This document shows, one piece after another, positions 43,551 through 51,672 of a stretch of 64,000 bases of DNA (position 1 is the stretch's first letter; the number at the start of each line of letters is the position of its first letter). Source of the stretch: Halobellus rarus (GTDB lineage: Archaea; Halobacteriota; Halobacteria; Halobacteriales; Haloferacaceae); the NCBI RefSeq assembly GCF_024494595.1, contig NZ_JANHDI010000015.1:1-64000 (forward strand), given 5' to 3'. A program made the position numbers and the translations under genes. The notes beneath the pieces were generated by a model. It did not search any database. It saw nothing but the letters and a program-made list of their open reading frames with translations, and was not told the DNA's origin.

Positions 43551-44615
43551 ATGAGTGACGCCCTTCACACGCGCGCGCGAGACGGAACTGAGCGAGAACG
43601 AGAGTGGCGTGATCACGACGCTGACGCGACCGAGAACGCCGCCACTGAAAACGAGGAACGGACGGAAGACTCGACGGAAGAAGAGACGCTGAAGTGCCCC
43701 GAGTGCGGATCGACGGACCTCCAGACGGACGACGAACGGGGAGAGACCGTCTGCGGAGCCTGCGGTCTGGTCGTCGACGAGGACTCGATCGACCGCGGCC
43801 CCGAGTGGCGCGCCTTCGACAGCGCCGAGCGAGACGAGAAGTCGCGCGTCGGCGCGCCGACGACGAACCTGATGCACGACAAGGGGCTGTCGACCAACAT
43901 CGGCTGGCAGAACAAGGACGCCTACGGCAACTCCCTGTCGTCGACGCAACGACAGAAGATGCAGCGGCTGCGCACCTGGAACGAGCGGTTCCGCACGCGC
44001 GACTCGAAGGAGCGCAACCTCAAGCAGGCCCTCGGCGAGATCGACCGGATGGCCTCCGCGCTCGGCCTTCCCGACAACGTTCGGGAAACGGCCTCCGTCA
44101 TCTACCGTCGCGCGCTCGACGAGGACCTGTTGCCCGGCCGCTCCATCGAGGGAATCGCGACTGCGTCGCTGCACGCCGCCGCCCGAATGGCGCAGGTCCC
44201 CCGGAGCATCGACGAGGTCGCCCGCGTCTCCCGAGTCGACGAGGACGAGTTCGAGCGTGCCTACCGCTACGTGGTCCGGGAGCTCTCCTTAGAGATCCAG
44301 CCGGCGGACCCCTCGGAGTACGTCCCCCGGTTCGCCTCGGACCTCGAGATCCCCAAGGAGACCGAGCGGACGGCCCGAGAGCTGCTGGAGAACGCGAAGC
44401 GGAAGAACGTCCACTCGGGCAAGTCGCCGGTCGGCCTCGCCGCCGCGGCGCTGTACGCCGCGGCACAGCTGACGAACGTGGAGCTGACGCAGGCGGAAGT
44501 GAGCGACGTGACGGACATCTCGGAGGTCACGATCCGCAACCGGTATCAGGAGCTGCTGGAAGCGTGGGACCTCGACTCGCCGCGCGGCGGCCGACAGAGC
44601 GCCGCGGAAGCGTAA
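43551..44615 (+). CDS. tfb: transcription initiation factor IIB (TFB)
   Basis: A 354-residue general transcription factor that bridges TBP and RNA polymerase. A charged haloarchaeal N-terminal tail (1-47), a zinc ribbon (C49-x2-C52 and C-G-A-C-G near 67-70), the B-finger/linker with W-R-A-F-D, and two cyclin-like repeats (about 145-235 and 240-330; R-S-I-E-G-I-A-T-A-S-L-H-A-A-A-R and P-V-G-L-A-A-A-A-L-Y-A-A-A-Q). The second repeat ends with the helix-turn-helix that reads the BRE. Haloarchaea have several TFBs; nothing here says which. The upstream palindrome may control it. Confidence 0.95.
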   Translation: MSDALHTRARDGTEREREWRDHDADATENAATENEERTEDSTEEETLKCPECGSTDLQTDDERGETVCGACGLVVDEDSIDRGPEWRAFDSAERDEKSRVGAPTTNLMHDKGLSTNIGWQNKDAYGNSLSSTQRQKMQRLRTWNERFRTRDSKERNLKQALGEIDRMASALGLPDNVRETASVIYRRALDEDLLPGRSIEGIATASLHAAARMAQVPRSIDEVARVSRVDEDEFERAYRYVVRELSLEIQPADPSEYVPRFASDLEIPKETERTARELLENAKRKNVHSGKSPVGLAAAALYAAAQLTNVELTQAEVSDVTDISEVTIRNRYQELLEAWDLDSPRGGRQSAAEA

Positions 44616-44673
44616 GAAAGACCAGCGGACCGGCAAGACCATTTTGAAGGCGCTGGCAGCCGATCGCGTTCGT

Positions 44674-44895
44674 ATGCTCGACCGCGACGTCACCCGAGTC
44701 AGAGCCGACCGTCTCCGCGAATTCGTTCGAGAGCGGAAGGAGGAAGCGGAGACGGACCGGGCCGCTGCCGTGAAGGAGGACCGTCACGAGGCGGCCCTCG
44801 AGGCGACGTGCAAGGTCGCGGCGTACGAAGAGGTGCTGGACTACGTCGAGACGAGAAGCGGCGAACGGGACGAACTGATCTCGATCCGGGAGTAG
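44674..44895 (+). CDS. small charged haloarchaeal protein
   Basis: A 73-residue protein, mostly one long alpha-helix rich in Arg, Glu and Ala. It begins M-L-D-R-D-V-T-R-V-R-A-D-R-L-R-E-F and contains A-A-L-E-A-T-C-K-V-A-A-Y-E-E-V-L-D-Y. It follows tfb after 58 bases, possibly in the same transcript. ATG 44674 was chosen. I do not recognise the family. Confidence 0.62.
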   Translation: MLDRDVTRVRADRLREFVRERKEEAETDRAAAVKEDRHEAALEATCKVAAYEEVLDYVETRSGERDELISIRE

Positions 44896-44940
44896 TCCCG
44901 ACGTTCGATACGAACGGCTGTCGTCCCTCTCTGTCGGTGG

Positions 44941-45462
44941 CTACTCTTCGACGACCACGACGCCCTTCATTCCGATCGTCTCGTGGGGCGTGCAGTAGTA
45001 CTTGACCGTCCCCGTCTCCTCGAAGGTCTGTGAGAAGGTGTGTCCGGACTCCTGCACCTGTTCGGACTCGAAGGACCCGTCCTCGGCGGCGACGTTGTGG
45101 AGGCTCCCGCGTCCGTTCCACTCCCAGACGACCGTGGTCCCGGGCGAGACGCGAACCGCCGCCGGTCCGTACCCGAAGTTGCCCCCGTTGGCCTCGGCCC
45201 CGACGGTGACGGTCACCTCGTCGTTGCCCGTCCGGTCGGCGACGCCGTCGTAGTTGGACGTCTCCGCGAGGTAGCCGTCGAACGAGGGCGTCGAACCGCC
45301 GTCGCCGGAGCCGTCACCGCCGCTATCGCCGCTAGATTCGTCGGAACCGCTGCTTCCGTCTCCCGACCCGCCGCCGGACCCGCCCGAACAGCCGGCGAGA
45401 CCGGCGGTGATCGCTGCGGTTACGCCCAGAAACCTCCGGCGAGTGGGGGTAGATCGTGACAT
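44941..45462 (-). CDS. halocyanin-like blue copper lipoprotein
   Basis: The product has 173 residues. It has a Tat lipoprotein signal (T-R-R-R-F-L-G-V, then L-A-G-C with lipidated C25), a long Gly/Ser/Asp linker (26-60), and a plastocyanin-like domain at the C-terminus. The copper ligands are visible: H in S-L-H-N-V-A, then C, H and M in C-T-P-H-E-T-I-G-M. It is a mobile electron carrier on the outside of the membrane, and probably feeds the oxidase encoded nearby. It is divergent from the PaaB-like gene; the gap is about 100 bases. Confidence 0.92.
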   Translation of the reverse strand: MSRSTPTRRRFLGVTAAITAGLAGCSGGSGGGSGDGSSGSDESSGDSGGDGSGDGGSTPSFDGYLAETSNYDGVADRTGNDEVTVTVGAEANGGNFGYGPAAVRVSPGTTVVWEWNGRGSLHNVAAEDGSFESEQVQESGHTFSQTFEETGTVKYYCTPHETIGMKGVVVVEE

Positions 45463-45563
45463 CAGCCTCGCTAGGGGGTCACCACATTAAGGGGATCCGA
45501 TCCGTTCTCACTCAGCGAAAACGGGCGGAACCCGTTCGGGGGTCGAACTACCTGTATCGAACG

Positions 45564-45896
45564 ATGAGCGACTCGAAGAGAATGCGCGTGACCGAGCCGC
45601 GGGGAGATACGACGCCGGAGTGGGAAGTGTTCCTCCGCGCTGACCGGAGCGAATCGATGCGACACGTCGGGAGTGTGTCGGCGCCGAGCGCGGACGTCGC
45701 ACGGGAGCAAGCGAGCAGCCTCTTCGGGTGGATCGCACACACCCTGTGGGTCTGTCCCGCCGAGGACGTCGCGCGGTTCACCGAGCGGGAACTGGGCGAC
45801 GGACGGACGGGAGCGGCCGCGGAGCCGGAGTCGGCGGACAAGGCAACCGACGGCCGAACGTCGACCGTCGCCGACACCGAGGGGGCGTCGCGATGA
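45564..45896 (+). CDS. PaaB-like peptide paired with a radical SAM enzyme
   Basis: The product has 110 residues. Residues 18-70 read W-E-V-F-L-R-A-D...R-H-V-G-S-V-S-A-P-S-A...A-R-E-Q-A-S...L-W-V-C-P, the same frame as the PaaB subunit of the phenylacetyl-CoA epoxygenase (E-V-F-x-R...H-x-G-S-x-x-A...A...A...W-V-x-P). I recall such proteins, next to a radical SAM gene, described in databases as rSAM-partnered candidate RiPPs (Htur_1727 type). Both views are possible. The tail (70-110) is acidic and disordered. Stop overlaps the radical SAM start as ATGA, so the two are co-translated. Confidence 0.65.
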   Translation: MSDSKRMRVTEPRGDTTPEWEVFLRADRSESMRHVGSVSAPSADVAREQASSLFGWIAHTLWVCPAEDVARFTERELGDGRTGAAAEPESADKATDGRTSTVADTEGASR

Positions 45897-47107
45897 TCTC
45901 GATCAGCAAACTCCTCTGCGACCTCGACGCCGAGGGCGACGGCCTCCGGTACGACGACGGCCGCGGCTCCGCGCGCGAGCAGATCACCGAGGACCGGACG
46001 ACGAAGCCGGTGGTCGTCTGGAACCTCACCCGACGGTGTAACCTCTACTGTCAGCACTGCTACGCCGGCGCGGACCTCGACGCTGCGCCGGGAGAACTGA
46101 CGACCGCCGAGGGCAAACAGCTGCTCGACGAACTCGCCGAGTACGGCGTTCCGGTCGTGCTCTTCTCCGGCGGCGAACCGCTCGTGCGCGAGGACCTCGA
46201 GGAGCTTGTCGCCCACGCCGCGGACGCCGGGATCCGTCCGGTGCTCTCGACGAACGGGACGCTCGCGACCCCCGAACGGGCCGCCGCGCTCCGGGAAGCG
46301 GGGCTGAAGTACGCCGGCGTCTCCGTCGACGGGATGCCCGAGCGCAACGACGAGTTCCGCGGCGAAGAGGGCGCGTTCGACGCCGCCGTCCGCGGGATCG
46401 AGAACTTCCTCGACGCCGGCCTGAAGACCGGCCTCCGATACACGATCACCGAGAAGAACGCCGCGGACATGGAGTCCGTGGTCGACCTGCTCTCGGAGGT
46501 CGGCGTCGATCGGTTCTGCTTCTACCATCTGGACTACGGCGGCCGCGGCGGCGAGATCGCCGACGCCGACCTCACCCCGTCGGACCGCCGCGAGGCCGTC
46601 GAACGGCTCTGCGAGACGACGCTGGAGTACCACGACGAGGGCGAGGAGATCGAGACCCTGCTCGTCGGCAACTACTCCGACGCCGCGTTCCTCGTCGAAT
46701 TCGCCAGAGAGCGGTTCGGCGACGCGAAGGCCGACGCGGTTCGTCGGTACCTCGAAGTCAACGGCGGCGACCCGACCGGCGAGCGCGTCGCCGACGTCGA
46801 CTACCAGGGCAACGTCCACCTCACCCAGTTCTGGCAGGGCTACAGCCTCGGAAACGTTCGCGACCGACCGTTCGGCGCGATCTGGGAGGACGAGTCGAAC
46901 CCGCTGCTCTCGGCGCTTCGGAACCGCGAAGAGCACCTCACGGGCAAGTGCGCGGAGTGCCGGTATCGGGACATCTGCCGCGGCGGGTCCCGCCTGCGGG
47001 CGCTCGCGGGCAGCGGCGACGTGTTCGGCCCCGACCCGCAGTGTTATCTGACCCGCGAGGAGCGGCTCGGAAGCGCCGTCGACGCTCCCGGATCGGCGGC
47101 CGATTGA
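45893..47107 (+). CDS. radical SAM/SPASM-type enzyme
   Basis: The product has 404 residues. The radical SAM cluster motif C49-x3-C53-x2-C56 (C-N-L-Y-C-Q-H-C) binds 4Fe-4S and SAM; G-G-E-P (near 96) binds SAM. The C-terminus has extra Cys (K-C-A-E-C-R-Y-R-D-I-C, then a C near 385), for a second cluster. It either modifies the PaaB-like partner (as a peptide maturase) or belongs with AhbC/AhbD-type haem enzymes, which have the same cysteine layout; its place beside a haem-copper oxidase cluster fits the second too. Strong radical SAM, uncertain substrate. Confidence 0.85.
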   Translation: MISISKLLCDLDAEGDGLRYDDGRGSAREQITEDRTTKPVVVWNLTRRCNLYCQHCYAGADLDAAPGELTTAEGKQLLDELAEYGVPVVLFSGGEPLVREDLEELVAHAADAGIRPVLSTNGTLATPERAAALREAGLKYAGVSVDGMPERNDEFRGEEGAFDAAVRGIENFLDAGLKTGLRYTITEKNAADMESVVDLLSEVGVDRFCFYHLDYGGRGGEIADADLTPSDRREAVERLCETTLEYHDEGEEIETLLVGNYSDAAFLVEFARERFGDAKADAVRRYLEVNGGDPTGERVADVDYQGNVHLTQFWQGYSLGNVRDRPFGAIWEDESNPLLSALRNREEHLTGKCAECRYRDICRGGSRLRALAGSGDVFGPDPQCYLTREERLGSAVDAPGSAAD

Positions 47108-47149
47108 GCCGCGTCTCCCCGATTCTCGGTGATTGGGAAGCAGTTTCTA

Positions 47150-47157
47150 TTTATATA
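47150..47157 (+). promoter_or_regulatory. TATA box for the gene at 47185
   Basis: TTTATATA, centred about 31 bases before the ATG, gives a transcript with a very short leader. Confidence 0.6.
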
Positions 47158-47184
47158 CCATTTCGTGCCGTATCCGTAACTGAG

Positions 47185-47415
47185 ATGAGCCACTCACGTC
47201 CCACCCGCTCGGTCGGAATCGATCCCCTCAAGATCGCGCTCGGCGTCTTCGTCGTCCTCGGCCTCGTGTTGACGGCGGTCGCCGGGTACGCGCTCTTGAA
47301 TTCGTTCGGTGCGCTGAGCGCGCTGCCTCCCGAGTTGGCGATGACCGTCGTCTTCGGCGCGGCACTCCTCCTGACGGGGGTCGCAGCCCGTCGCGCCGTC
47401 CCGAAGCGTCACTGA
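47185..47415 (+). CDS. small two-helix membrane protein
   Basis: A 76-residue protein with two hydrophobic segments (about 15-38 and 49-68), short cytoplasmic ends and a basic end (R-R-A-V-P-K-R-H). It has its own TATA box. It stands between the radical SAM gene and a Cys-rich small gene, inside the copper and respiration block. I do not recognise the family. Confidence 0.6.
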   Translation: MSHSRPTRSVGIDPLKIALGVFVVLGLVLTAVAGYALLNSFGALSALPPELAMTVVFGAALLLTGVAARRAVPKRH

Positions 47416-47445
47416 GGTCGGAGTCGTGAGTCCGCCCGTCGCGGC

Positions 47446-47456
47446 GTAAGGCTTAC
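47446..47456. promoter_or_regulatory. GTAAG-G-CTTAC palindrome before the Cys-rich gene
   Basis: Two 5-base arms with a 1-base centre. Its AGGCTTAC is identical to bases 20410-20417 in the operator-like block of the GMC pair. It lies about 31 bases before ATG 47487, where a BRE/TATA element or an operator would be. Confidence 0.35.
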
Positions 47457-47486
47457 TTACTGTGTCGTGGTATCGATTGACAACCT

Positions 47487-47690
47487 ATGGCGAGTGCCGA
47501 CCTCCCGTTCCCGCAGTGCTGTTCGGCCTGCCCCCACCGCAACTCCTTCACGGCCTCGTGTACCCACGACTTTCGGCAGTCGGTCCTGCAGACCGTCGAC
47601 GACACCCGTAGCTGTCCCGTCTACGTCGACGAGAAGACCGAGGCGATGCGAACGCTGGCCGAGTCCCTCGACGGCGTTCAGCGATCCTGA
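47487..47690 (+). CDS. Cys-rich small protein
   Basis: A 67-residue protein with five Cys: a C-C-x2-C group (residues 11-15), one at about 25 (A-S-C-T-H) and one at about 43 (R-S-C-P-V-Y). The spread and the H-R-N and T-H-D residues could make a metal site. It lies in the copper block next to an oxidase cluster and a palindromic promoter element, so a metallochaperone or Fe-S role is possible, but I recognise no family. Confidence 0.6.
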   Translation: MASADLPFPQCCSACPHRNSFTASCTHDFRQSVLQTVDDTRSCPVYVDEKTEAMRTLAESLDGVQRS

Positions 47691-47714
47691 TGCAGACGGC
47701 CGGGGCCTCGCAGG

Positions 47715-48398
47715 TCACCGGAGCGTCGCCCACAGCGCGGCGATCGTGAGGACGAACAGTCCCGTCGAGAGGTCGTAGGCGTACGCCCCGGTCGTCACGC
47801 CGAGGATCGTCGACGACGCGCCACCGGCGGCCGCCGTCGAAGCGCCGCCGAGGAGTCCGGAAATCACCGCGGCGATGACGGGACCCACGCAACTCACGCA
47901 GGTCACGAGCCCGACGAGTCCCGAGAGAACGCCGGCCGCGGCGCGGCCGACGCCCACGTAGACGAGGACCGCGAGCGCGACGTAGCCGATCGTCTCGAAC
48001 GGGACCAGCGCGATGGACACCGGGCCGCCGACGAGCAGTACCGGTCCCCATCCCGGCATCGCCGGCGCGACTCGCAGCGTGAGTGCGCCGCCCGATCCCG
48101 CCCCGACCAGACCGCTCGTCCACGCGAGGACGAGCAGGTAGCCGGCGGCGACGGCCGCCGCGCCGACCGAGCGGCGATCCGCCGGTACCGGGACGTCGAC
48201 GGCGCGGACCGCGAGGACGCCGAGGTTGATCCAGACGAACGGGTAGAGCAGGTACCGAACCGACAGCACTGCGGCGTCGGTCGCGAGGAGATGCGCACCC
48301 ACGAGAACGGATTCGACGGCCAACAGGGAACCCAGGAACAGCACGGTCGGCTGTGCCGGTCGCGGAAACGATTCGCGAAGCGTCGGGCGTTGGATCAT
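47715..48398 (-). CDS. multi-helix membrane protein of the oxidase cluster
   Basis: A 227-residue protein with six or seven hydrophobic segments and no charged core. A G-L-V-T-C-V-S-C-V-G-P segment (about 167-177) carries two Cys in a C-V-S-C spacing, which could bind metal or a disulfide partner. It resembles haloarchaeal DUF7546-type proteins near cytochrome oxidase genes. ATG 48398 gives a start shortly before helix 1. It may assist assembly of the oxidase; this is inference from position. Confidence 0.6.
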   Translation of the reverse strand: MIQRPTLRESFPRPAQPTVLFLGSLLAVESVLVGAHLLATDAAVLSVRYLLYPFVWINLGVLAVRAVDVPVPADRRSVGAAAVAAGYLLVLAWTSGLVGAGSGGALTLRVAPAMPGWGPVLLVGGPVSIALVPFETIGYVALAVLVYVGVGRAAAGVLSGLVGLVTCVSCVGPVIAAVISGLLGGASTAAAGGASSTILGVTTGAYAYDLSTGLFVLTIAALWATLR

Positions 48399-48530
48399 CG
48401 ATCGGGTTTGTGTCGCTCGGGTCTGTCTCGATCGGATCGAACAGTTCGGGGTGGTCTGTGTCGGTGAAGCCGGATAGTTCGAGTGCGAGAACATCTGAGT
48501 CGCTAGCCCAGGAGGCTCTTCGACGATCGA

Positions 48531-48749
48531 CTACGGCGTTGCTGCGCCCTCCTCTTCCTCCTCGTCAGGCGTGATTCTCCCGAGGACGTAGATCGCGGTC
48601 AGCACCGCCAGCAACACCGCCTCGAAGACGATCACGGCGATGAACGGCAGTTCGATGCCGAAGAACCCCGCGAACGTCCGGAACTCGACCGCGAGCGGGA
48701 CAGTGAAGGCGACGAGCACCAGGAAGAGCGCGGGCGAAATCCGTCGCAT
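48531..48749 (-). CDS. small two-helix membrane protein next to cytochrome oxidase
   Basis: A 72-residue protein with two hydrophobic segments (about 5-25 and 33-55) and an acidic end with a run of Glu. The start overlaps the stop of the subunit I gene, so it is the last of a four-gene run (51348 down to 48531). It probably is a minor subunit or assembly factor of the ba3-type oxidase. Confidence 0.65.
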   Translation of the reverse strand: MRRISPALFLVLVAFTVPLAVEFRTFAGFFGIELPFIAVIVFEAVLLAVLTAIYVLGRITPDEEEEEGAATP

Positions 48750-50545
48750 CAGCGCCGCACCTCCCTGACGAGATCCGCGACGGCGTCCGCCGGCGCGACG
48801 CCGGCCAGCGAGTCGAGCGAGAGGTTTCCGAGCGCTCCGACCGTGACGTCGACCACCCACTCCAGGGAGACCGTGACCGGGAAGGTGGGACTGCCACCGA
48901 GGAGGCCGGCGTCGTTGACGATGCTCGCGAGCGGCAACGTGTAGGCGAGCACGACCAGGAGGACCGCGATGCCGGTCCACAGCGCGAGGTTGTCGAGGAC
49001 GAGCGGTGCGCCGCTCGACGGCGAGAGCGGTTCGGGGATCGTGTCGTCGACGGGCGTGTCGACGCGGTCGTCCGCCCACGTCGCGGCGACGTTGAACAGG
49101 AACAACACGACGCTGAGGAACAGGAGCAGGCTACCGAACGCGATCTGCATCCTGATCTCGCCGACGCTGCCGACGGCCGCCACGAAGTCGAAGTTCTGGT
49201 ACTGCGGTTCGGCGGTCCGCCGCGGGACGCCGAAGAGGCCCGCGCGGTGCATCGCGTTGGACATAAACACCATCCCGATGAACCACATAATCACCTGCAA
49301 GAGGCCGATCGGACGGCTGTACACCGCCTTTCCGGTGAGCTGCGGCAGCAGCCAATAGGTCCCCGCCATCATCGTCAGCGCCACGGCGGTCCCGACGGTC
49401 ATGTGGAAGTGCCCGGGGACCCACAGCGTGTTGTGGACGAGGTAGTTGATGTTCATCCCGGCGTTGATCATCCCCGAGAAGCCGCCGGCGGCGAACATCA
49501 GTCCGGCGAGCGCCATCCCGGCGAAGGCGGGGTCGCGCCACGGCAGCGCGCCGAGCCAGCTGAGGTAGCCTTCACCGCCGCGCTGGCGCGCCCCGTGTTC
49601 GACGCTCGCGACGACGGTGAACGCCGTCAGGAGCGACGGCAGGAGCAGGAACATCGTGTTCGTCATCGCGATGAACTTGAAGCCCTCCGCGATGCCGGGG
49701 TCGACGTACTGGTGGTGGATCCCGACAGGCGTCGACAGCAGCACGAACAGGACGAAGACGACGCGCGCGAGCGGGTCGCTGAAGAGCCGTCCGCCCGCGA
49801 GTTTCGGCAGCACCGTGTACCACAGCAGGTACGCGGGCATCAGCCAGAAGTAGACGACCGGGTGGCCGAAGTACCAGAACAGCGTCCGCGTGAGCAGCGG
49901 ATTGACCGTCTCGATGAGGCCGAGCGACCACGGGATGAGAAAGAACACGACCGAGACGGCGACCCCGAGCGTCGAGACGTACCACATAATCATCGTCGTC
50001 AGGACCATGAACGCCTGCAGCGGGATCCGGCTGTCCGGGTTCTCGCCCCGCCACTCGCGGTAGGCGAGGAACCAGTCCGCCCCCGCCATCCACGTGCCGA
50101 TGATGAACATCGCCAGTCCGATGTAGAAGATCGGGTGCGCCTGCAGCGGCGCGTAGAACGTGTAGAGCACGTCCGCGCTCATCGGTATCTGCGGGAACAG
50201 TCCGGCGACGATGGCGACCGTGGCGAGCACCGTGCCAGTGGTCATCAGCCCGAACCACGCCCAGGTGAGCCGAATGTCCGGGAGCGCTCGGCCGAAGCTC
50301 CGCGTGACCGCCCAGGTGAACAGCCCGACGAGGAAGAAGATCGTGAACACCAGCGCGAGCAGAACCCCGTGGGCCGTCAGCAGGGTATAGTAATCGACCG
50401 AGTCGATGACGCGGAGCACGTTCGTGCGGTGGAGCGCCTGAATCAGTCCGAAGAGCGCGCCGATGCCGAGTGCGATGAACGCGACCGCGAACGACGCCTG
50501 TACGACCTTCGCCTCGTCCGGGAATTTGTCGACGAACGTAGCCAT
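48749..50545 (-). CDS. cbaA: cytochrome c oxidase subunit I, ba3 type
   Basis: A 598-residue haem-copper oxidase catalytic subunit with about 13 helices. Haem and Cu-B ligands are in the helices: H of T-A-H-G-V-L-L-A-L-V (near 55), H and Y of F-G-H-P-V-V-Y-F-W-L (near 225), the H-H pair of P-V-G-I-H-H-Q-Y-V-D-P (near 275), and the two His of V-P-G-H-F-H-M-T-V-G (near 375). The sequence is of B-type (ba3), with a shortened D-channel. It reduces O2 to water and pumps protons. The gene is between subunit II and the small protein gene. Confidence 0.93.
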   Translation of the reverse strand: MATFVDKFPDEAKVVQASFAVAFIALGIGALFGLIQALHRTNVLRVIDSVDYYTLLTAHGVLLALVFTIFFLVGLFTWAVTRSFGRALPDIRLTWAWFGLMTTGTVLATVAIVAGLFPQIPMSADVLYTFYAPLQAHPIFYIGLAMFIIGTWMAGADWFLAYREWRGENPDSRIPLQAFMVLTTMIMWYVSTLGVAVSVVFFLIPWSLGLIETVNPLLTRTLFWYFGHPVVYFWLMPAYLLWYTVLPKLAGGRLFSDPLARVVFVLFVLLSTPVGIHHQYVDPGIAEGFKFIAMTNTMFLLLPSLLTAFTVVASVEHGARQRGGEGYLSWLGALPWRDPAFAGMALAGLMFAAGGFSGMINAGMNINYLVHNTLWVPGHFHMTVGTAVALTMMAGTYWLLPQLTGKAVYSRPIGLLQVIMWFIGMVFMSNAMHRAGLFGVPRRTAEPQYQNFDFVAAVGSVGEIRMQIAFGSLLLFLSVVLFLFNVAATWADDRVDTPVDDTIPEPLSPSSGAPLVLDNLALWTGIAVLLVVLAYTLPLASIVNDAGLLGGSPTFPVTVSLEWVVDVTVGALGNLSLDSLAGVAPADAVADLVREVRR

Positions 50546-50546
50546 C

Positions 50547-51062
50547 TCAGTTCACCACCATGCTCTCGTTCCACTCACTCTGCGGGACGACCTCGATTTT
50601 GCCCTCCATCGCGTGGTGGGCGCTCCCGCAGTACTCGTGACAGAGGAGTCCGTACTCCGTCGGTTCGCCGAACTCGACGGTTATCGTCGCGACCTGCCCG
50701 GGAATCGCCATCGTGTTGGCGTTCGTCCCGACGACCTCGAAGCCGTGGATCACGTCGGGAGAGGTCACGTGGAACGTCACGGTCGAGTGTGCGGGCACGC
50801 GAATCGGCTCTGACGTGCCCGGCTCGAAGAGGAACTGCCTGGCGACGACGTAGACGTCGTACTCGTTCTCACCTGCCTGGTAGGTCCCGGGTTCCCCGAA
50901 CTTCGGGTGGTCGTCCAGGGAGGCCGGATCCACCTGTCCCCCCTCGTCGTCGACCATCGCGATTCCCGCGCCGACCGCGCCGTAGGAGACGGTGGCGATG
51001 AAGCCGACGATGAGAAGCAATGCGCCCGCGAGCCAGATCTTTTCGTACCTGTGTATCTCCAT
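50547..51062 (-). CDS. cbaB: cytochrome c oxidase subunit II, ba3 type
   Basis: A 171-residue protein. One membrane helix (about 8-28) anchors a cupredoxin domain outside. The dinuclear Cu-A site is present: H in V-I-H-G-F-E, and C-H-E-Y-C-G-S-A-H-H-A-M (about 138-149) with C-x3-C, H and M. It takes electrons from halocyanin and passes them to subunit I. The short form with one helix is typical for ba3 oxidases. It is followed by cbaA after 1 base, and preceded by the small subunit after 4 bases. Confidence 0.92.
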   Translation of the reverse strand: MEIHRYEKIWLAGALLLIVGFIATVSYGAVGAGIAMVDDEGGQVDPASLDDHPKFGEPGTYQAGENEYDVYVVARQFLFEPGTSEPIRVPAHSTVTFHVTSPDVIHGFEVVGTNANTMAIPGQVATITVEFGEPTEYGLLCHEYCGSAHHAMEGKIEVVPQSEWNESMVVN

Positions 51063-51066
51063 CGTA

Positions 51067-51348
51067 TCACCCGATCACCGTGAGATCGCCGCCCAAGAAC
51101 TCGACGAAGTACATAAAGATCCACATCGCGCCCACGATCACCATATAGATCGCGATGAGGACGAGCGTCCCGACGGGATCGAAGTCGTCGTGGCCGATCC
51201 GCCTGACGATCCCGGACCGCCCCGATCCGATGACGTACCCCTCGTCGTCGACCGACTCAGGGTCGGGAATCGGTGGTCCGTTCTCGCTGGCTGCGTCCCC
51301 CGACGGGGTCGCAACGTCGCCTGCCTCTGTGTCCGGCTCCGCTGACAT
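51067..51348 (-). CDS. cbaD: small subunit of ba3-type oxidase (CbaD-like)
   Basis: A 93-residue protein, an acidic soluble N-terminal part (1-58), then one membrane helix (about 60-82) with W-I-F-M-Y-F-V-E-F. Haloarchaeal cba gene sets have such a one-helix subunit before subunit II. Start is ATG 51348; a run of A/T (51356-51380) follows on this strand and may hold the promoter of the operon. Confidence 0.7.
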   Translation of the reverse strand: MSAEPDTEAGDVATPSGDAASENGPPIPDPESVDDEGYVIGSGRSGIVRRIGHDDFDPVGTLVLIAIYMVIVGAMWIFMYFVEFLGGDLTVIG

Positions 51349-51447
51349 ACTGCTGGGTATCGACTCGACATTCTTGAACGAGTCGATAGATTCCTACGTT
51401 GTGGGAATCGGCGAAATGCCGAATCAAACTGGGTCGAACGTAGGCGT

Positions 51448-51666
51448 ATGGAACTGACGCCACGGCTCGCTGGGATGGTCGCGCTACTCGCGTTCTTACC
51501 CGTCGTCGCCTTCGGAGTCTTCCGGACGTGGTGGGCGGGCGCGATCACGTTGGTCAACGTCGTCATCATCGCCGTGAGCCTCTACCTCCTGATGTCGCCG
51601 ACGGAGAGCGAGGCGCACGCGGCACACGGCGACGACGTGGAGAGTGCCGGCGACGAGGCCCTCTGA
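51448..51666 (+). CDS. small two-helix oxidase-associated membrane protein (CbaE-like)
   Basis: A 72-residue protein with two helices (about 7-25 and 28-49) and an acidic His-containing tail (E-A-H-A-A-H-G). Similar proteins in haloarchaea are named ba3 oxidase subunits. It runs divergent to the oxidase operon with a 99-base spacer, in front of the SafE-like gene (6-base gap). Confidence 0.6.
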   Translation: MELTPRLAGMVALLAFLPVVAFGVFRTWWAGAITLVNVVIIAVSLYLLMSPTESEAHAAHGDDVESAGDEAL

Positions 51667-51672
51667 ACGGTC

